Origin: Heyndrickxia acidiproducens DSM 23148
GTDB lineage: Bacteria > Bacillota > Bacilli > Bacillales > Bacillaceae_C
Length of the DNA stretch: 38,310 bases
Assembly: GCF_000374345.1 (NCBI RefSeq)
Contig: NZ_KB894008.1
Span: 1-38,310, forward strand
Direction: 5' to 3'
In this document: piece by piece, positions 17,195-25,994 of the stretch
How the letters are laid out: each line of letters begins with the position of its first letter
How positions within the stretch are numbered: position 1 is the first letter of the stretch
The notes under the pieces: model-generated
The model's database searches: none
Seen by the model: the letters and a program-made list of their open reading frames with translations, nothing else
What the model was told of the DNA's origin: nothing
Translations under genes and position numbers: made by a program

Positions 17195-18784
17195 ATGAAA
17201 GTGTTTGAACTGCTGGCGATCCCGGAATTGGCAGGCATGAAGCTGATTGCGGGGGAGCGGGGAAAAGACCATGAGATTCAGACAGTCAATATGATGGATG
17301 CACCCGATATTGTCCACTTTTTAAAACCGGATGTTTTTCTCGTGACGACTGCCTATCATTTTAAAGATCATCCCGGCATGCTGGCAGATCTTGTCGCCGC
17401 AATGTCGGAACGGGGCTGTGCTGTGCTCGGGATTAAGACGAAACGCTTTTTGCAGGAGGTACCGGCAGAGGTGCTGGAACTTGCCGACCGTTTATCTTTT
17501 CCGATTATTGAGCTGCCGCTTGAGCTGTCTCTTGGGGAAATTGTCAACCACACATTGCGCGCCATTCTGGATAAGCATGCTCAGGATTTAACGATTGCGC
17601 TTGAGGCCCATAAAAGGTTTACGGCCATTATTATGAAGGGAAGAGGCATCCAGCCGCTGCTTCAAGAATTATCAAAAATGATTCAGCATCCAGTCCAGTT
17701 TATTGATCCGAAAACGAAAGGGCGTACAGGATATGGACAAGCGTTTTCGGTGCTGGAATCGGTTCTGCCTGCCCGGATCCCAAATGAATCATGGTCTGAA
17801 CCGCTTTTGTTTTCGGTGCTGTCCAACCGGCAGACGTACCATCTTTTCCCGATGTATATCCGGGAAAAGCATATTGGTTATCTTGCGGTCTACGGGGAAA
17901 TTGAACGGACGGATCATTTAAGTGCGCTGATGATCGAACAGGCCATCAATGTCATATCATTTGCCTATATGAAAGAACAGGCTTTAAAACAGCATGCACG
18001 CAGCATCCGCAACGATTTTTTTCTGCATTTTTTGGAAGGGGCGTTTTCGTCTCAGGAAGAAATCATCAACCGGGCAGAAGAGTTTTCACTGCCCAATCAC
18101 CAGGCATATATTTGTGCGGCCGGAAAAATGGATGAAACAAATGGCACAGTTCACCCGGATGATGTCTATGCGTTGATTGAAGAAGAAATCGCGGCTCAAA
18201 TGCCGCATGCCCACTTTTTTAAAAAGGGGGAACATTGTATTCTTTTATTTGAGGCAAAGGAAACGGTGCCAAATCCCGTTCCATCCATCGAAGCTGTTTT
18301 ACGCAGGATTCAGGAAAACGTTTCGGGCTATTTTCAACAGACCATTTCATTCGGAATCAGTAATCTGTGCCATACATTCCTACAGGTGAAAAACGCTTAT
18401 AAAGAAGCAGCGGATGCGCTGGTCCATGGCAGAATGTATAAAAAAACCGCCTTTATTCAGGCTTACCTGACAAAAGATGTGATGGAACTGCTGCGTTTGA
18501 TTCCTGAAGACGATTTGAAAAATTTTTATACCTTTGCACTGAATGGCTTTACCGGCCTAAAACCGGAAGAACAGCAGTCTCTGTTTGCCACGTTGTCCGT
18601 TTTTTTAGAAACAAACTGCCAAATCTCTGAAACGGCAAAAAGATTGTATGTCCACCGTAATACGGTCGTTTACCGCATTGAAAAATGTGAAGAACTGCTT
18701 GGGAAAAGGATAAGAGATCCCGAAACCAACCTGCAGCTCCGGCTTGCACTCCGAATTAAAAGCTTAATAGAAACAGCCGGATAA
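17195..18784 (+). CDS. pucR: PucR-family purine catabolism regulator
   Basis: A 529-residue PucR-type regulator. Residues 1-120 form the PucR N-terminal domain (MKVFELLAIPELAGMKLIAG..., VFLVTTAYHFKDHPGMLADL). A GGDEF-like/CdaR-type middle region follows at about 290-420. The C-terminal HTH_30 has CQISETAKRLYVHRNTVVYR near 470-490. In B. subtilis PucR controls the purine/allantoin genes and responds to allantoin-pathway intermediates. Its place between the divergent allC arm and the urate permease arm fits control of both (inference). ATG 17195 is chosen over an upstream in-frame start because GGAGGTG lies five bases before it. Confidence 0.94.
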   Translation: MKVFELLAIPELAGMKLIAGERGKDHEIQTVNMMDAPDIVHFLKPDVFLVTTAYHFKDHPGMLADLVAAMSERGCAVLGIKTKRFLQEVPAEVLELADRLSFPIIELPLELSLGEIVNHTLRAILDKHAQDLTIALEAHKRFTAIIMKGRGIQPLLQELSKMIQHPVQFIDPKTKGRTGYGQAFSVLESVLPARIPNESWSEPLLFSVLSNRQTYHLFPMYIREKHIGYLAVYGEIERTDHLSALMIEQAINVISFAYMKEQALKQHARSIRNDFFLHFLEGAFSSQEEIINRAEEFSLPNHQAYICAAGKMDETNGTVHPDDVYALIEEEIAAQMPHAHFFKKGEHCILLFEAKETVPNPVPSIEAVLRRIQENVSGYFQQTISFGISNLCHTFLQVKNAYKEAADALVHGRMYKKTAFIQAYLTKDVMELLRLIPEDDLKNFYTFALNGFTGLKPEEQQSLFATLSVFLETNCQISETAKRLYVHRNTVVYRIEKCEELLGKRIRDPETNLQLRLALRIKSLIETAG

Positions 18785-18809
18785 TAGAGGAAAGTTTTCC
18801 GGCTGTTTT
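18771..18809 (+). terminator. Terminator overlapping the end of pucR
   Basis: AAACAGCCGGA (18771-18781) pairs perfectly with TCCGGCTGTTT (18798-18808), 11 bp. The left arm lies in the last pucR codons. The trailing T-run is short (TTTTC). Confidence 0.75.
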
Positions 18810-18974
18810 CAGTGCGCCGCGCATTTTATTTTCCTGGGCTTATTTGTAAGAAAATCTTACATAAAGTATTTTATCCTCTCCTGTTTCTTCCTTCAGTTGT
18901 GCAGTCTGTACAGATAAGATTCAAAGTTTTGTTGATGTTAAACATTGTTTATCGACTGAAAATTCATTAATATG

Positions 18975-19004
18975 TTAACAAATATAACTTTTAAACGTTA
19001 TAAA
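18975..19004 (+). promoter_or_regulatory. Putative promoter of the urate arm
   Basis: TTAACA (18975-18980), an 18-base spacer and TATAAA (18999-19004) resemble a SigA promoter 31 bases before the permease start. The -35 overlaps the 8-base palindrome TGTTAACA (18973-18980), a possible operator. Confidence 0.45.
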
Positions 19005-19034
19005 ATATGACATTGATTCAAGGAGGAAATGATC

Positions 19035-20360
19035 ATGAATGGAAATACAGGATATCCAAAGGTCTTTTCACTTGGTTTACAGCATGTACTCGCCATGTAT
19101 GCCGGTGCGATTTTGGTTCCGCTGATCGTTGGCAGCGCCTTAAAATTCACACCGGAGCAGCAGGCTTTTCTGATTTCGGTGGATTTGCTGACGTGCGGCA
19201 TTGCGACAATTTTACAATCTTGGCAGACAAAGCTGTCAGGCATTGGCCTTCCGGTTATCATGGGAACTTCTTTCGTAGCCGTTTCGCCGGTGATTACCAT
19301 CGGCACCCAATACGGGATTACGGCGATCTATGGTGCTATCATTGCTGCCGGATTGTTTATTATCTTATTTTCAAAGGTTTACGGGAAATTATTGAAACTG
19401 TTTCCTCCGGTTGTCACAGGAACAGTGGTTATGATTATCGGATTGTCGTTAATCCCGTCCGGCATTAAAAATATGGGCGGCGGGGAAGGCAGCAAAGATT
19501 TCGGCTCGGCGGAAAACTTGATCCTGTCTTTTGGCGTATTGGCTGTCATCTTAATCATGAACCGCTTCTTTAAAGGTTTTCTGCGGGCGATTTCGGTTCT
19601 CCTCGGGATTATTGCCGGAACGATTGCGGCCGCTTTAATGGGAAAAGTGAACTTTCAATCCGTTTCAGAGGCATCCTGGTTTCATATTCCATCCCCGCTG
19701 CATTTCGGTGTTCCCACCTTTCATTTGGCACCGGTTGTGACGATGCTGATCGTCGGTACCGTTATTTTGGTGGAATCGACAGGTGCTTTCCTGGCTTTAG
19801 GGAAAATGACCGGCCGGGAGTTAACTGAGAAAAACATCACGAACGGTTATCGTGCAGAAGGGCTTTCCTTTATGCTGGGCGGGTTTTTTAATGCTTTTCC
19901 GTACAGCACATTTGCCCAAAATGTCGGGCTTGTTCAATTATCCGGCGTGAAAACGCGAAAGGTAACACTAACTGCCGGTGGGATTTTGATCTGCCTTGGG
20001 CTGCTGCCGAAAATTGCCGCGCTGGCTACGATTATTCCCACTGCTGTGTTTGGCGGGGCAACCGTTGTGATGTTTGGCATGGTTGTTTCTTCCGGGATCC
20101 GGATGCTGCGGGATGTTGATTTTTCCAGCAACAGCAATCTCTTAATCATTGCTTGTTCGGTTTCCCTTGGTCTTGGGACAACCGTTGTGCCCGACCTCTT
20201 TGCCGTCCTGCCGCCGATGCTCCGGATTCTGGTGAATGACGGGATTATTACAGGCAGCCTGAGCGCAATTATTTTAAATCTATTATTGACAAAACGGGAA
20301 CATAAGCCTGCTGAATTCACCCCTGCACCGGCCGTTGAACCAGGCTTAAAAGAGGGATAA
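19035..20360 (+). CDS. Urate/xanthine permease (NCS2 family)
   Basis: A 441-residue nucleobase:cation symporter-2 permease of the PucJ/PucK/UacT type, with about 12-14 hydrophobic segments. Motifs include SLGLQHVLAMYAGAILVPL at the N-terminus, LPVIMGTSFVAVSP, and the family signature region with QNVGLVQLSGVKTRKV. It should import urate (or xanthine) by proton symport and is the first gene of the plus-strand urate arm. ATG 19029 is only two bases from AGGAGG, so ATG 19035, at eight bases, is preferred. B. subtilis has two such genes (pucJ, pucK); which one this matches cannot be decided, so no symbol is given. Confidence 0.92.
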   Translation: MNGNTGYPKVFSLGLQHVLAMYAGAILVPLIVGSALKFTPEQQAFLISVDLLTCGIATILQSWQTKLSGIGLPVIMGTSFVAVSPVITIGTQYGITAIYGAIIAAGLFIILFSKVYGKLLKLFPPVVTGTVVMIIGLSLIPSGIKNMGGGEGSKDFGSAENLILSFGVLAVILIMNRFFKGFLRAISVLLGIIAGTIAAALMGKVNFQSVSEASWFHIPSPLHFGVPTFHLAPVVTMLIVGTVILVESTGAFLALGKMTGRELTEKNITNGYRAEGLSFMLGGFFNAFPYSTFAQNVGLVQLSGVKTRKVTLTAGGILICLGLLPKIAALATIIPTAVFGGATVVMFGMVVSSGIRMLRDVDFSSNSNLLIIACSVSLGLGTTVVPDLFAVLPPMLRILVNDGIITGSLSAIILNLLLTKREHKPAEFTPAPAVEPGLKEG

Positions 20361-20375
20361 AAAGGGGGGTTGCTC

Positions 20376-20870
20376 ATGTACACAATCGATACACTTAATC
20401 AATCCAGCCGGGAAAAATTTATTGAAATCCTCGGTGGAATTTTCGAAGATTCTCCGTGGATCGCGGAAAAAGCAGCTGCCGCCAGGCCCTTTTCTTCCCG
20501 GGAGGCATTATTCCGGGAAATGGCAGCTATTGTTGAAGGCTCAAGCAAGGAACAAAAGTTGGCACTGATTCAGGCGCATCCGGATTTGGGCGGGCGCATG
20601 GAAATGAGCACCTACTCGAATGCCGAGCAAGAAGGTGCCGGATTAAAACACTTAACAAGTGAGGAATATGAAAAATTTCAAACCATGAATCAGCGCTATA
20701 TGGAAAAGTTCGGCTTCCCATTTATTTTGGCTGTCCGCGGCAAAAGTAAGGATGACATTTACAATGCGATGAAAACCAGAGTAGATCATGGAGAAGAAAA
20801 AGAATTTGAAACGGCCCTCCAGGAAATCTGTAAAATTGCCTGTCTGCGTTTACAGGAAATCGTTCTATGA
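20376..20870 (+). CDS. uraD: OHCU decarboxylase (stand-alone UraD)
   Basis: A 164-residue 2-oxo-4-hydroxy-4-carboxy-5-ureidoimidazoline decarboxylase, which gives (S)-allantoin. The catalytic histidine is in LIQAHPDLGGRM (His68), and FGFPFILAVRGKS near 115-125 is typical of the family. In B. subtilis this domain is fused to uricase in PucL; here it stands alone and ends normally, with no uricase domain after it. TTG 20370 abuts the GGGGGG site; ATG 20376 has six-base spacing and is preferred. Confidence 0.94.
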   Translation: MYTIDTLNQSSREKFIEILGGIFEDSPWIAEKAAAARPFSSREALFREMAAIVEGSSKEQKLALIQAHPDLGGRMEMSTYSNAEQEGAGLKHLTSEEYEKFQTMNQRYMEKFGFPFILAVRGKSKDDIYNAMKTRVDHGEEKEFETALQEICKIACLRLQEIVL

Positions 20871-20901
20871 AAATCAAACATCGTGAAGGGAATGAAATGG
20901 T

Positions 20902-22344
20902 ATGAGTTTAGAAGCGTTAAATCAGCGCGTCGAAAGGGATTTATCTTATCTCAATTTTGGAGGCCCTGACTGGGTGCGGCCATTCCGCCATCCGGAAGGG
21001 CATGTGTATGATGCTGTCATCGTTGGGGGCGGGCAAGGCGGTCTTGGCATTGCGTTCGGCCTGCTGAAGGAGCGGATATCCAATATCCTGGTGATAGATG
21101 AAAATCCGGAAGGCAGCGAGGGGCCGTGGGATACCTATGCCCGCATGTATACACTGCGGACGCCGAAACAATTAACTTCCATTGATCTTGGCATTCCTTC
21201 TCTGACATTCAGATCGTGGTGGACAGCCCAGTACGGGGAGAAGGCCTGGGACGAAATGGATAAAATTCCGCGGAAAGAATGGATGAATTATCTGCGCTGG
21301 TATCGGAAGGTCCTGCAGCTGCCGGTTCGCAATGAAGTCACCCTGAAGCTCATTGAGCCCGAAGAAAGCGGTATTCACCGCCTCCGAATTGAAGGGAAAG
21401 GCGCACCGGCAAGTTTCCTGCTCGCCCGAAAGGTAATTCTGGCAACCGGGATTCAAGGCGGCGGGGAATGGCATGTCCCAAACATGATCACCGAAAAACT
21501 GCCCTCAATCCTTTATGCCCATGCCTCATCTCTTTATGATGCAGCTGCTTTAAAAGGGAAAAAGGTGGGAATATTGGGCGGGGGTGCTTCTGCTTTTGAC
21601 AATGCGAATCATATCCTCGCCAATGGCGCGGCGGAAGCCCATGTGTTTGTCCGCAGCGAAGGCTTAAAACGGATAAATCCGATCCGGCAAATGGAAGTTT
21701 CCGGCATGATCGAACGCTACCATGCCTTGGCTGATCCGGATAAGTATGCAGTCATGTCACATTTCTTTAAATACAATCAGCCGCCGACCAATGATGTCTT
21801 TAACCGTGCGAGCTCCTGGCCCGGTTTCCGGCTTCATACCGGCTCGCCGTGGCTTGATGTGGAAGCGGCCGCTGATGGGGCTGTTGTCACCACGCCGCAC
21901 GGAAAATTTGTGTTTGACTTTCTGATCATCAGTACAGGACTGATCTCGGATCCGGCGCTGCGCCCTGAACTGAGGCTTGTGGAACCATATATTGCCCGCT
22001 GGCGTGACTATTATAAGGCACCTGAAAAAATTGCCAATCCGTTCATTGATGCCCATCCGTATCTCAGCCCGGAATTTGCTTTTCTCGGCCGCGATGAAAA
22101 AGGGGAACAGCTCCTGCACGGCCTGTTTTCCTTTAACTATGCCGCATTAATCAGCTGCGGGTTGTCCGCCTCCGCTCTTTCCGGTATGCGGTTTGCAATC
22201 CCGAAAATTGTAAAAGGCGTCGCCGATCAGCTTTTTCTCGATGATCGCAGCGAGATTTTACAGGACTTCTACGACTATCATGAAGTTGAATTTACCGGGC
22301 AATGGCCAAGAAAGGAAAGTTTACTGCCCGCAGCTCAAAATTAA
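20902..22344 (+). CDS. FAD-dependent oxidoreductase, candidate urate hydroxylase (HpyO-like)
   Basis: A 480-residue two-dinucleotide-domain flavoprotein. The FAD motif is VYDAVIVGGGQGGLG (about 37-51), followed by NILVIDENPEGSEGPW. A second Rossmann motif, KKVGILGGGASAFDNANHIL, lies near 220-240. ATG-type FAD motifs follow (LARKVILATGIQGGG; DFLIISTGLISDP). This architecture resembles flavin monooxygenases and the FAD-dependent urate hydroxylase HpyO rather than the cofactor-free uricase or the shorter HpxO. It sits between uraD and pucM, exactly where the missing urate-to-5-hydroxyisourate step is needed. Flavoprotein class is confident; the reaction is inferred from context. The ribosome site is weak (GAAGGGAATG, about 14 bases before the ATG). 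Confidence 0.85.
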   Translation: MSLEALNQRVERDLSYLNFGGPDWVRPFRHPEGHVYDAVIVGGGQGGLGIAFGLLKERISNILVIDENPEGSEGPWDTYARMYTLRTPKQLTSIDLGIPSLTFRSWWTAQYGEKAWDEMDKIPRKEWMNYLRWYRKVLQLPVRNEVTLKLIEPEESGIHRLRIEGKGAPASFLLARKVILATGIQGGGEWHVPNMITEKLPSILYAHASSLYDAAALKGKKVGILGGGASAFDNANHILANGAAEAHVFVRSEGLKRINPIRQMEVSGMIERYHALADPDKYAVMSHFFKYNQPPTNDVFNRASSWPGFRLHTGSPWLDVEAAADGAVVTTPHGKFVFDFLIISTGLISDPALRPELRLVEPYIARWRDYYKAPEKIANPFIDAHPYLSPEFAFLGRDEKGEQLLHGLFSFNYAALISCGLSASALSGMRFAIPKIVKGVADQLFLDDRSEILQDFYDYHEVEFTGQWPRKESLLPAAQN

Positions 22345-22362
22345 GATAAGGAAGGAATCAAG

Positions 22363-22722
22363 ATGGCTGGAATTACAACACATATTTTGGATTTAACCCA
22401 TGGAAAACCTGCAGATCATGTAGCGGTTGCCTTGTATATTTTCGATTCCGCCCAATCTGCATGGACCAGCTTAAAAAAAGCAGCCACCAATTCAGACGGG
22501 CGGCTCGATTCCCCGCTCCTCAGCGGGGAAGAAGTAGAAGCGGGTAAGTACAAACTGGTTTTCTCGATCGGCGACTATTTCCGCCGGCAGGAAATCAGTT
22601 TGCCTGATCCGCCATTTTTAGAGGAAGTCCCGGTTTGTTTCGGGATTGCCGATCCTGCTTCCCATTATCATATCCCGCTGCTCGTATCACCATGGGGTTA
22701 CCAAGTCTATCGCGGAAGTTAA
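22363..22722 (+). CDS. pucM: 5-hydroxyisourate hydrolase (transthyretin-like)
   Basis: A 119-residue transthyretin-like protein that hydrolyses 5-hydroxyisourate to OHCU. It has the N-terminal ITTHILDLTHGKPA, with the active-site histidine, and SHYHIPLLVSPWGYQVYRGS at the C-terminus. The YRGS ending is the hallmark of true HIU hydrolases. AAGGAAGG precedes the ATG. It is the last gene of the urate arm, 18 bases after the flavoprotein gene, and is followed by a repeat tract and terminator. Confidence 0.95.
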   Translation: MAGITTHILDLTHGKPADHVAVALYIFDSAQSAWTSLKKAATNSDGRLDSPLLSGEEVEAGKYKLVFSIGDYFRRQEISLPDPPFLEEVPVCFGIADPASHYHIPLLVSPWGYQVYRGS

Positions 22723-22740
22723 CAGGAATCAAGCGGGAAT

Positions 22741-22878
22741 AGACATAAATAGAAGTAAAACTGACAAAAGAGGCAAGAAAATAAGAACCAGATCTGGACA
22801 TGAATGAAGCGTAAATGGACATGAATATTAGCGAAGCAGATATGAAAAAGGGCAGGAAGACATGAACCACAGATCTAG
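22741..22878. repeat. Second 21-nt quasi-periodic array (GACATGAA units)
   Basis: GGACATGAAT at 22796 and 22817 and AGATATGAA at 22838 are exactly 21 bases apart. AGACATGAA at 22858 (20 bases later) and more diverged AGACATAAAT and TGACAAAAG heads at 22741 and 22762 (21 apart) continue the pattern on both sides. Period and head-plus-variable-tail design are like those of the array at 5017-5121, with a different consensus. It lies between the pucM stop and a terminator. Confidence 0.5.
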
Positions 22879-22908
22879 TGTTTTTGTGCGGGACTAACAA
22901 AGAGCGGT

Positions 22909-22945
22909 AAAAAGCCGGGCGCGTATTTGGACGCCCTCTTTTTGT
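22909..22945 (+). terminator. Rho-independent terminator of the urate arm
   Basis: AAAAAG-CC-GGGCG pairs with CGCCC-T-CTTTTT around a short loop. The T-run (22939-22943) is followed by GTGC. It closes the permease-uraD-flavoprotein-pucM transcript. Confidence 0.8.
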
Positions 22946-23009
22946 GCAAAAAATCTATTCTCCAGGAAATATTCTAATGATTGCAGGGGAACCTGAGGAT
23001 TACAGATTT

Positions 23010-23035
23010 TGTTAGACAATTGTTAAAACTGTAAA
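23010..23035 (-). promoter_or_regulatory. Pho-box-like repeats upstream of ugpC
   Basis: TGTTAG (23010-23015) and TGTTAA (23021-23026) are 11 bases apart; a further TGTAAA starts at 23030. Read on the other strand, these are TTAACA and CTAACA with 5-base spacing, the pattern of Bacillus PhoP-binding repeats TT(A/C/T)A(C/T)A. They lie about 110 bases before an operon for glycerophosphodiester use, a classical phosphate-starvation target. Confidence 0.5.
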
Positions 23036-23137
23036 GAATTTGCGAATGGGGTGTTAAGTCTCCTTAAAATGGACTTGATGCCTCTTTTTTTATGCTATCG
23101 TTTTGGTTGTAGAAAAAAGATTAAGGGAGGGGCATTT

Positions 23138-24244
23138 ATGGCGATGATTGAAATGGAAAATGTGTCAAAGTCCTACCGAAAAGGAATGGATGTTTTAAGA
23201 GATCTTCATTTTACGGTAGAAAAAGGAGAATTCTTTGTTCTGGTCGGCCCGTCCGGATGTGGTAAAAGCTCAATCTTAAGGATGATTGCCGGCCTGGAAG
23301 AAATTTCAGGAGGCAGTCTCTATCTTGGCGGACGGCCGGCCAATCACCTTCTGCCACAAGAGCGGCAAGTATCGATGGTTTTTCAAAACTATGCATTGTA
23401 TCCCCATATGACGGTAAAAGACAATATCCTGTTTGGGATCGGCCATAAAAAAATATCCAGGGAGGAGAAACAAAAGCGTCTTACACGCGCGCTTGAGCTG
23501 GTGCAGCTGCAGGACTATGCCGGGCGGAAGCCGCGCGAGCTGTCGGGCGGGCAAAGGCAGCGGGTGGCACTGGCGCGGGCAATTGTCAGCGACTCTCCAA
23601 TCTGTCTGATGGATGAGCCGCTTTCCAATTTGGATGCCAAGCTCCGTGCACAAATGCGGACTGAGATCCGCCGGCTTCAGCGCCAATTGGGATTGACACT
23701 CGTTTATGTCACACATGACCAGACAGAGGCGATGACAATGGGCGACAGGATTATGGTATTGAACGAAGGAAAGATCCAGCAAATTGGAAAACCAATTGAG
23801 CTTTACAATCATCCTGCAAATTTGTTTGTTGCTTCATTTATCGGTTCACCGCAAATGAATGTGGCAGATGCCGCAGTTGTTCATCAGGGCGGCCGGAGCG
23901 ATTTGCAGCTTTCGCCCGGACTGGCAGTTCCCCTTTCGTTCATACCGGAAAGAAATCATTATATCATAGGCGTCCGTCCTGAGGCTTTGAAACCTAAAGG
24001 GCGTGCGGAAGATCTTGTTATCCATGTTCCGGTTTTATCAGTCGAACAGCTGGGGAATGAAACGATCATCGGGTTTGAAGTGCAAAACCGGATTTGGAAA
24101 GCGAAATGGAACGGGCAGTGGATGGTCCAGCCGGAAGAAAAGATCAAGATATCAATATCCCCGGAAGATTTGCAATGCTTTGACCCCGGTACGCATGAAC
24201 GGGTCACGGGCTTTTTCGGAAAGAAAGGCGTGATCACGGTATGA
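23138..24244 (+). CDS. ugpC: ABC transporter ATPase, UgpC/MsmX type
   Basis: A 368-residue ABC ATPase of the carbohydrate-uptake CUT1 class. Walker A is GPSGCGKSS (37-45), the signature is LSGGQRQR (135-142) and Walker B is [12 protein letters not shown] (155-166). A C-terminal TOBE/MOP regulatory domain spans about 240-368. It energises the permease pair encoded next. The frame is open from 23051, but ATG 23138, with AGGGAGGGG seven bases upstream, matches the family start [13 protein letters not shown]. The stop overlaps the following ATG (ATGA). Confidence 0.94.
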   Translation: MAMIEMENVSKSYRKGMDVLRDLHFTVEKGEFFVLVGPSGCGKSSILRMIAGLEEISGGSLYLGGRPANHLLPQERQVSMVFQNYALYPHMTVKDNILFGIGHKKISREEKQKRLTRALELVQLQDYAGRKPRELSGGQRQRVALARAIVSDSPICLMDEPLSNLDAKLRAQMRTEIRRLQRQLGLTLVYVTHDQTEAMTMGDRIMVLNEGKIQQIGKPIELYNHPANLFVASFIGSPQMNVADAAVVHQGGRSDLQLSPGLAVPLSFIPERNHYIIGVRPEALKPKGRAEDLVIHVPVLSVEQLGNETIIGFEVQNRIWKAKWNGQWMVQPEEKIKISISPEDLQCFDPGTHERVTGFFGKKGVITV

Positions 24245-25176
24245 TGTTGCAGCTGTCTGTTGGAGATGTACTTCCGGTTGTACAGAAACGGAAAAAATTG
24301 CGGAAAAAAACCAGCGATGTCCTGTCCGGATGGTTATTTCTGCTGCCATCTTTGCTCCTTTTGGGCGTATTTGTTTTTTATCCGATGATCCGGACTGTAT
24401 TCCTCAGTTTTTATCTGACCGATTTTGCCGGGAACCCCGTCGTGTTTGCGGGCCTCAATAATTTTAAAGAGCTGCTGGTTTCCGATGATTATCTTCAGAG
24501 CATGCTGCATACCGTCTACTTTGTGGCGGGTACGGTTTCGGCCACCATCTTCATATCATTGGCTTTAGCGCTTTTAGCCAATGAAAAATTAAAGGGGATT
24601 GGATTTTTCCGGACGATCTTTGCATCGACAATGGGGATCAGCGTTTCGGTTGCTTCTGTCTTTTGGATGTTCCTGTTCAATCCTTCGATCGGAATAATGA
24701 ACCGTTTGATGGAGCGGCTTCATCTGCCTGCGGTGGACTGGCTGACCGATCCGCATTGGGCATTGTTCTCCATTTCATTGTCTACCGTTTGGATGAATAT
24801 TGGTTTATCCTTTTTGATTCTGTTGGGCGGCTTGCAGAGTATTGACCGCAGCCTTTATGAAAGTGCACAGCTCCAGGGGATTCCGTATATGAAGCAAATC
24901 AGGCGGATTACATTGCCGCTCTTGTCGCCAACTTTATTTTTTGTTGTGATTGTTTCAGTTATCCAGGCGTTTCAAACATTCGGGCAAATCGATATGCTGA
25001 CAAAAGGCGGGCCGAGCAACGAGACAAACCTGCTTGTCTATTCGATTTATCAGGATGCTTTTGTCAACCACCAGTTTGGAACTGCAAGTGCGGAGGCGGT
25101 GACTCTGGCACTTATTATTTCTGCATTGACGGTGCTGCAGTTCAAGGTCGGGGAAAAGAAGGTGCATTACCAGTGA
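24241..25176 (+). CDS. ugpA: ABC transporter permease, UgpA type
   Basis: A 311-residue CUT1 permease with six hydrophobic segments, starting after the basic stretch QKRKKLRKK. The cytoplasmic EAA loop is ESAQLQGIPYMKQIRRITLPLL. The start overlaps the ATPase stop (ATGA) and the end overlaps the next start (GTGA), giving tight translational coupling. With UgpE it forms the channel for glycerol-3-phosphate or glycerophosphodiesters; the GlpQ gene in the operon supports this substrate class over sugars. Confidence 0.92.
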   Translation: MMLQLSVGDVLPVVQKRKKLRKKTSDVLSGWLFLLPSLLLLGVFVFYPMIRTVFLSFYLTDFAGNPVVFAGLNNFKELLVSDDYLQSMLHTVYFVAGTVSATIFISLALALLANEKLKGIGFFRTIFASTMGISVSVASVFWMFLFNPSIGIMNRLMERLHLPAVDWLTDPHWALFSISLSTVWMNIGLSFLILLGGLQSIDRSLYESAQLQGIPYMKQIRRITLPLLSPTLFFVVIVSVIQAFQTFGQIDMLTKGGPSNETNLLVYSIYQDAFVNHQFGTASAEAVTLALIISALTVLQFKVGEKKVHYQ

Positions 25177-25985
25177 GAATCGGGACAAAAGCCGCGCTGT
25201 ATACAGCATTAACCATTTCCGCGCTGATTGTTGGAGGGCCGCTATTACTCGGGCTGTCTCTGAGCCTGATGCCGCAGGATGAGATTTTATCGGGACACTA
25301 TTTTTCTAAGAATCTGTCCTTTCAAAATTATATCGAGGCGTTTCAAAGCACGGAAATTTTACATTATCTCACAAATAGTTTGCTGGTTTCGCTTGCCGTT
25401 ACTGCCGGGCAGCTGCTGCTATCCAGTTTGGCAGCGTATGCCTTTGTTTTTCCAAAGTTTAAGGGGCAGACATTCCTGTTCTACTTGTTTATATCAACGA
25501 TGATGGTTCCTTTTGAAGCGCAGATGATCCCGAATTTCCAAACCATGCGGGATTTGGGGTGGCTCAATACTTATCCAGCGCTGATTGTTCCTTTCGCTGC
25601 ATCGGCATTCGGTACGTTTTTAATGCGGCAACATTTTAAGCAAATTCCTGCCGAGTTAAAAGAAGCGAGTGACTTGATCGGCATGAGCCATTTGCAGTTT
25701 TATGGAAAAGTTGTGCTGCCGATGTCAAAGGTCAGCCTTGCGACACTGGGAACGTACAGTTTTCTGGCTACTTGGAATATGTACTTATGGCCGCTTCTGG
25801 CAAGCACCAATGATACGGTGCGCACGGTACAGATTGGGCTTAAACAAATGCAGTCACAGGAAACACTGAACCAATGGGGCGTTATCATGGCCTGTGCGAT
25901 GTTGATTGCAATACCTGCTTTAGCCGTATTGTTTATTGGACAGAAACATTTGCAAAAAGGCCTTGCAGAAGGCTCGCTCAAATAG
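25173..25985 (+). CDS. ugpE: ABC transporter permease, UgpE type
   Basis: A 270-residue CUT1 permease with six hydrophobic segments. The EAA-loop motif is ELKEASDLIGMSHLQFYGKV. GTG is the start codon, inside the last codons of ugpA. It pairs with UgpA in the membrane and ends ten bases before the binding-protein gene, whose GGGGG site fills the gap. Confidence 0.92.
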   Translation: MRIGTKAALYTALTISALIVGGPLLLGLSLSLMPQDEILSGHYFSKNLSFQNYIEAFQSTEILHYLTNSLLVSLAVTAGQLLLSSLAAYAFVFPKFKGQTFLFYLFISTMMVPFEAQMIPNFQTMRDLGWLNTYPALIVPFAASAFGTFLMRQHFKQIPAELKEASDLIGMSHLQFYGKVVLPMSKVSLATLGTYSFLATWNMYLWPLLASTNDTVRTVQIGLKQMQSQETLNQWGVIMACAMLIAIPALAVLFIGQKHLQKGLAEGSLK

Positions 25986-25994
25986 GGGGATGAG

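Noticed and set aside
22741..22878. CRISPR array
   Set aside because: Short quasi-repeat with indels, no spacers of normal size and no cas genes.
23051..23137. N-terminal extension of ugpC
   Set aside because: Not homologous to the family; ATG 23138 has a strong ribosome site and the canonical first residues.
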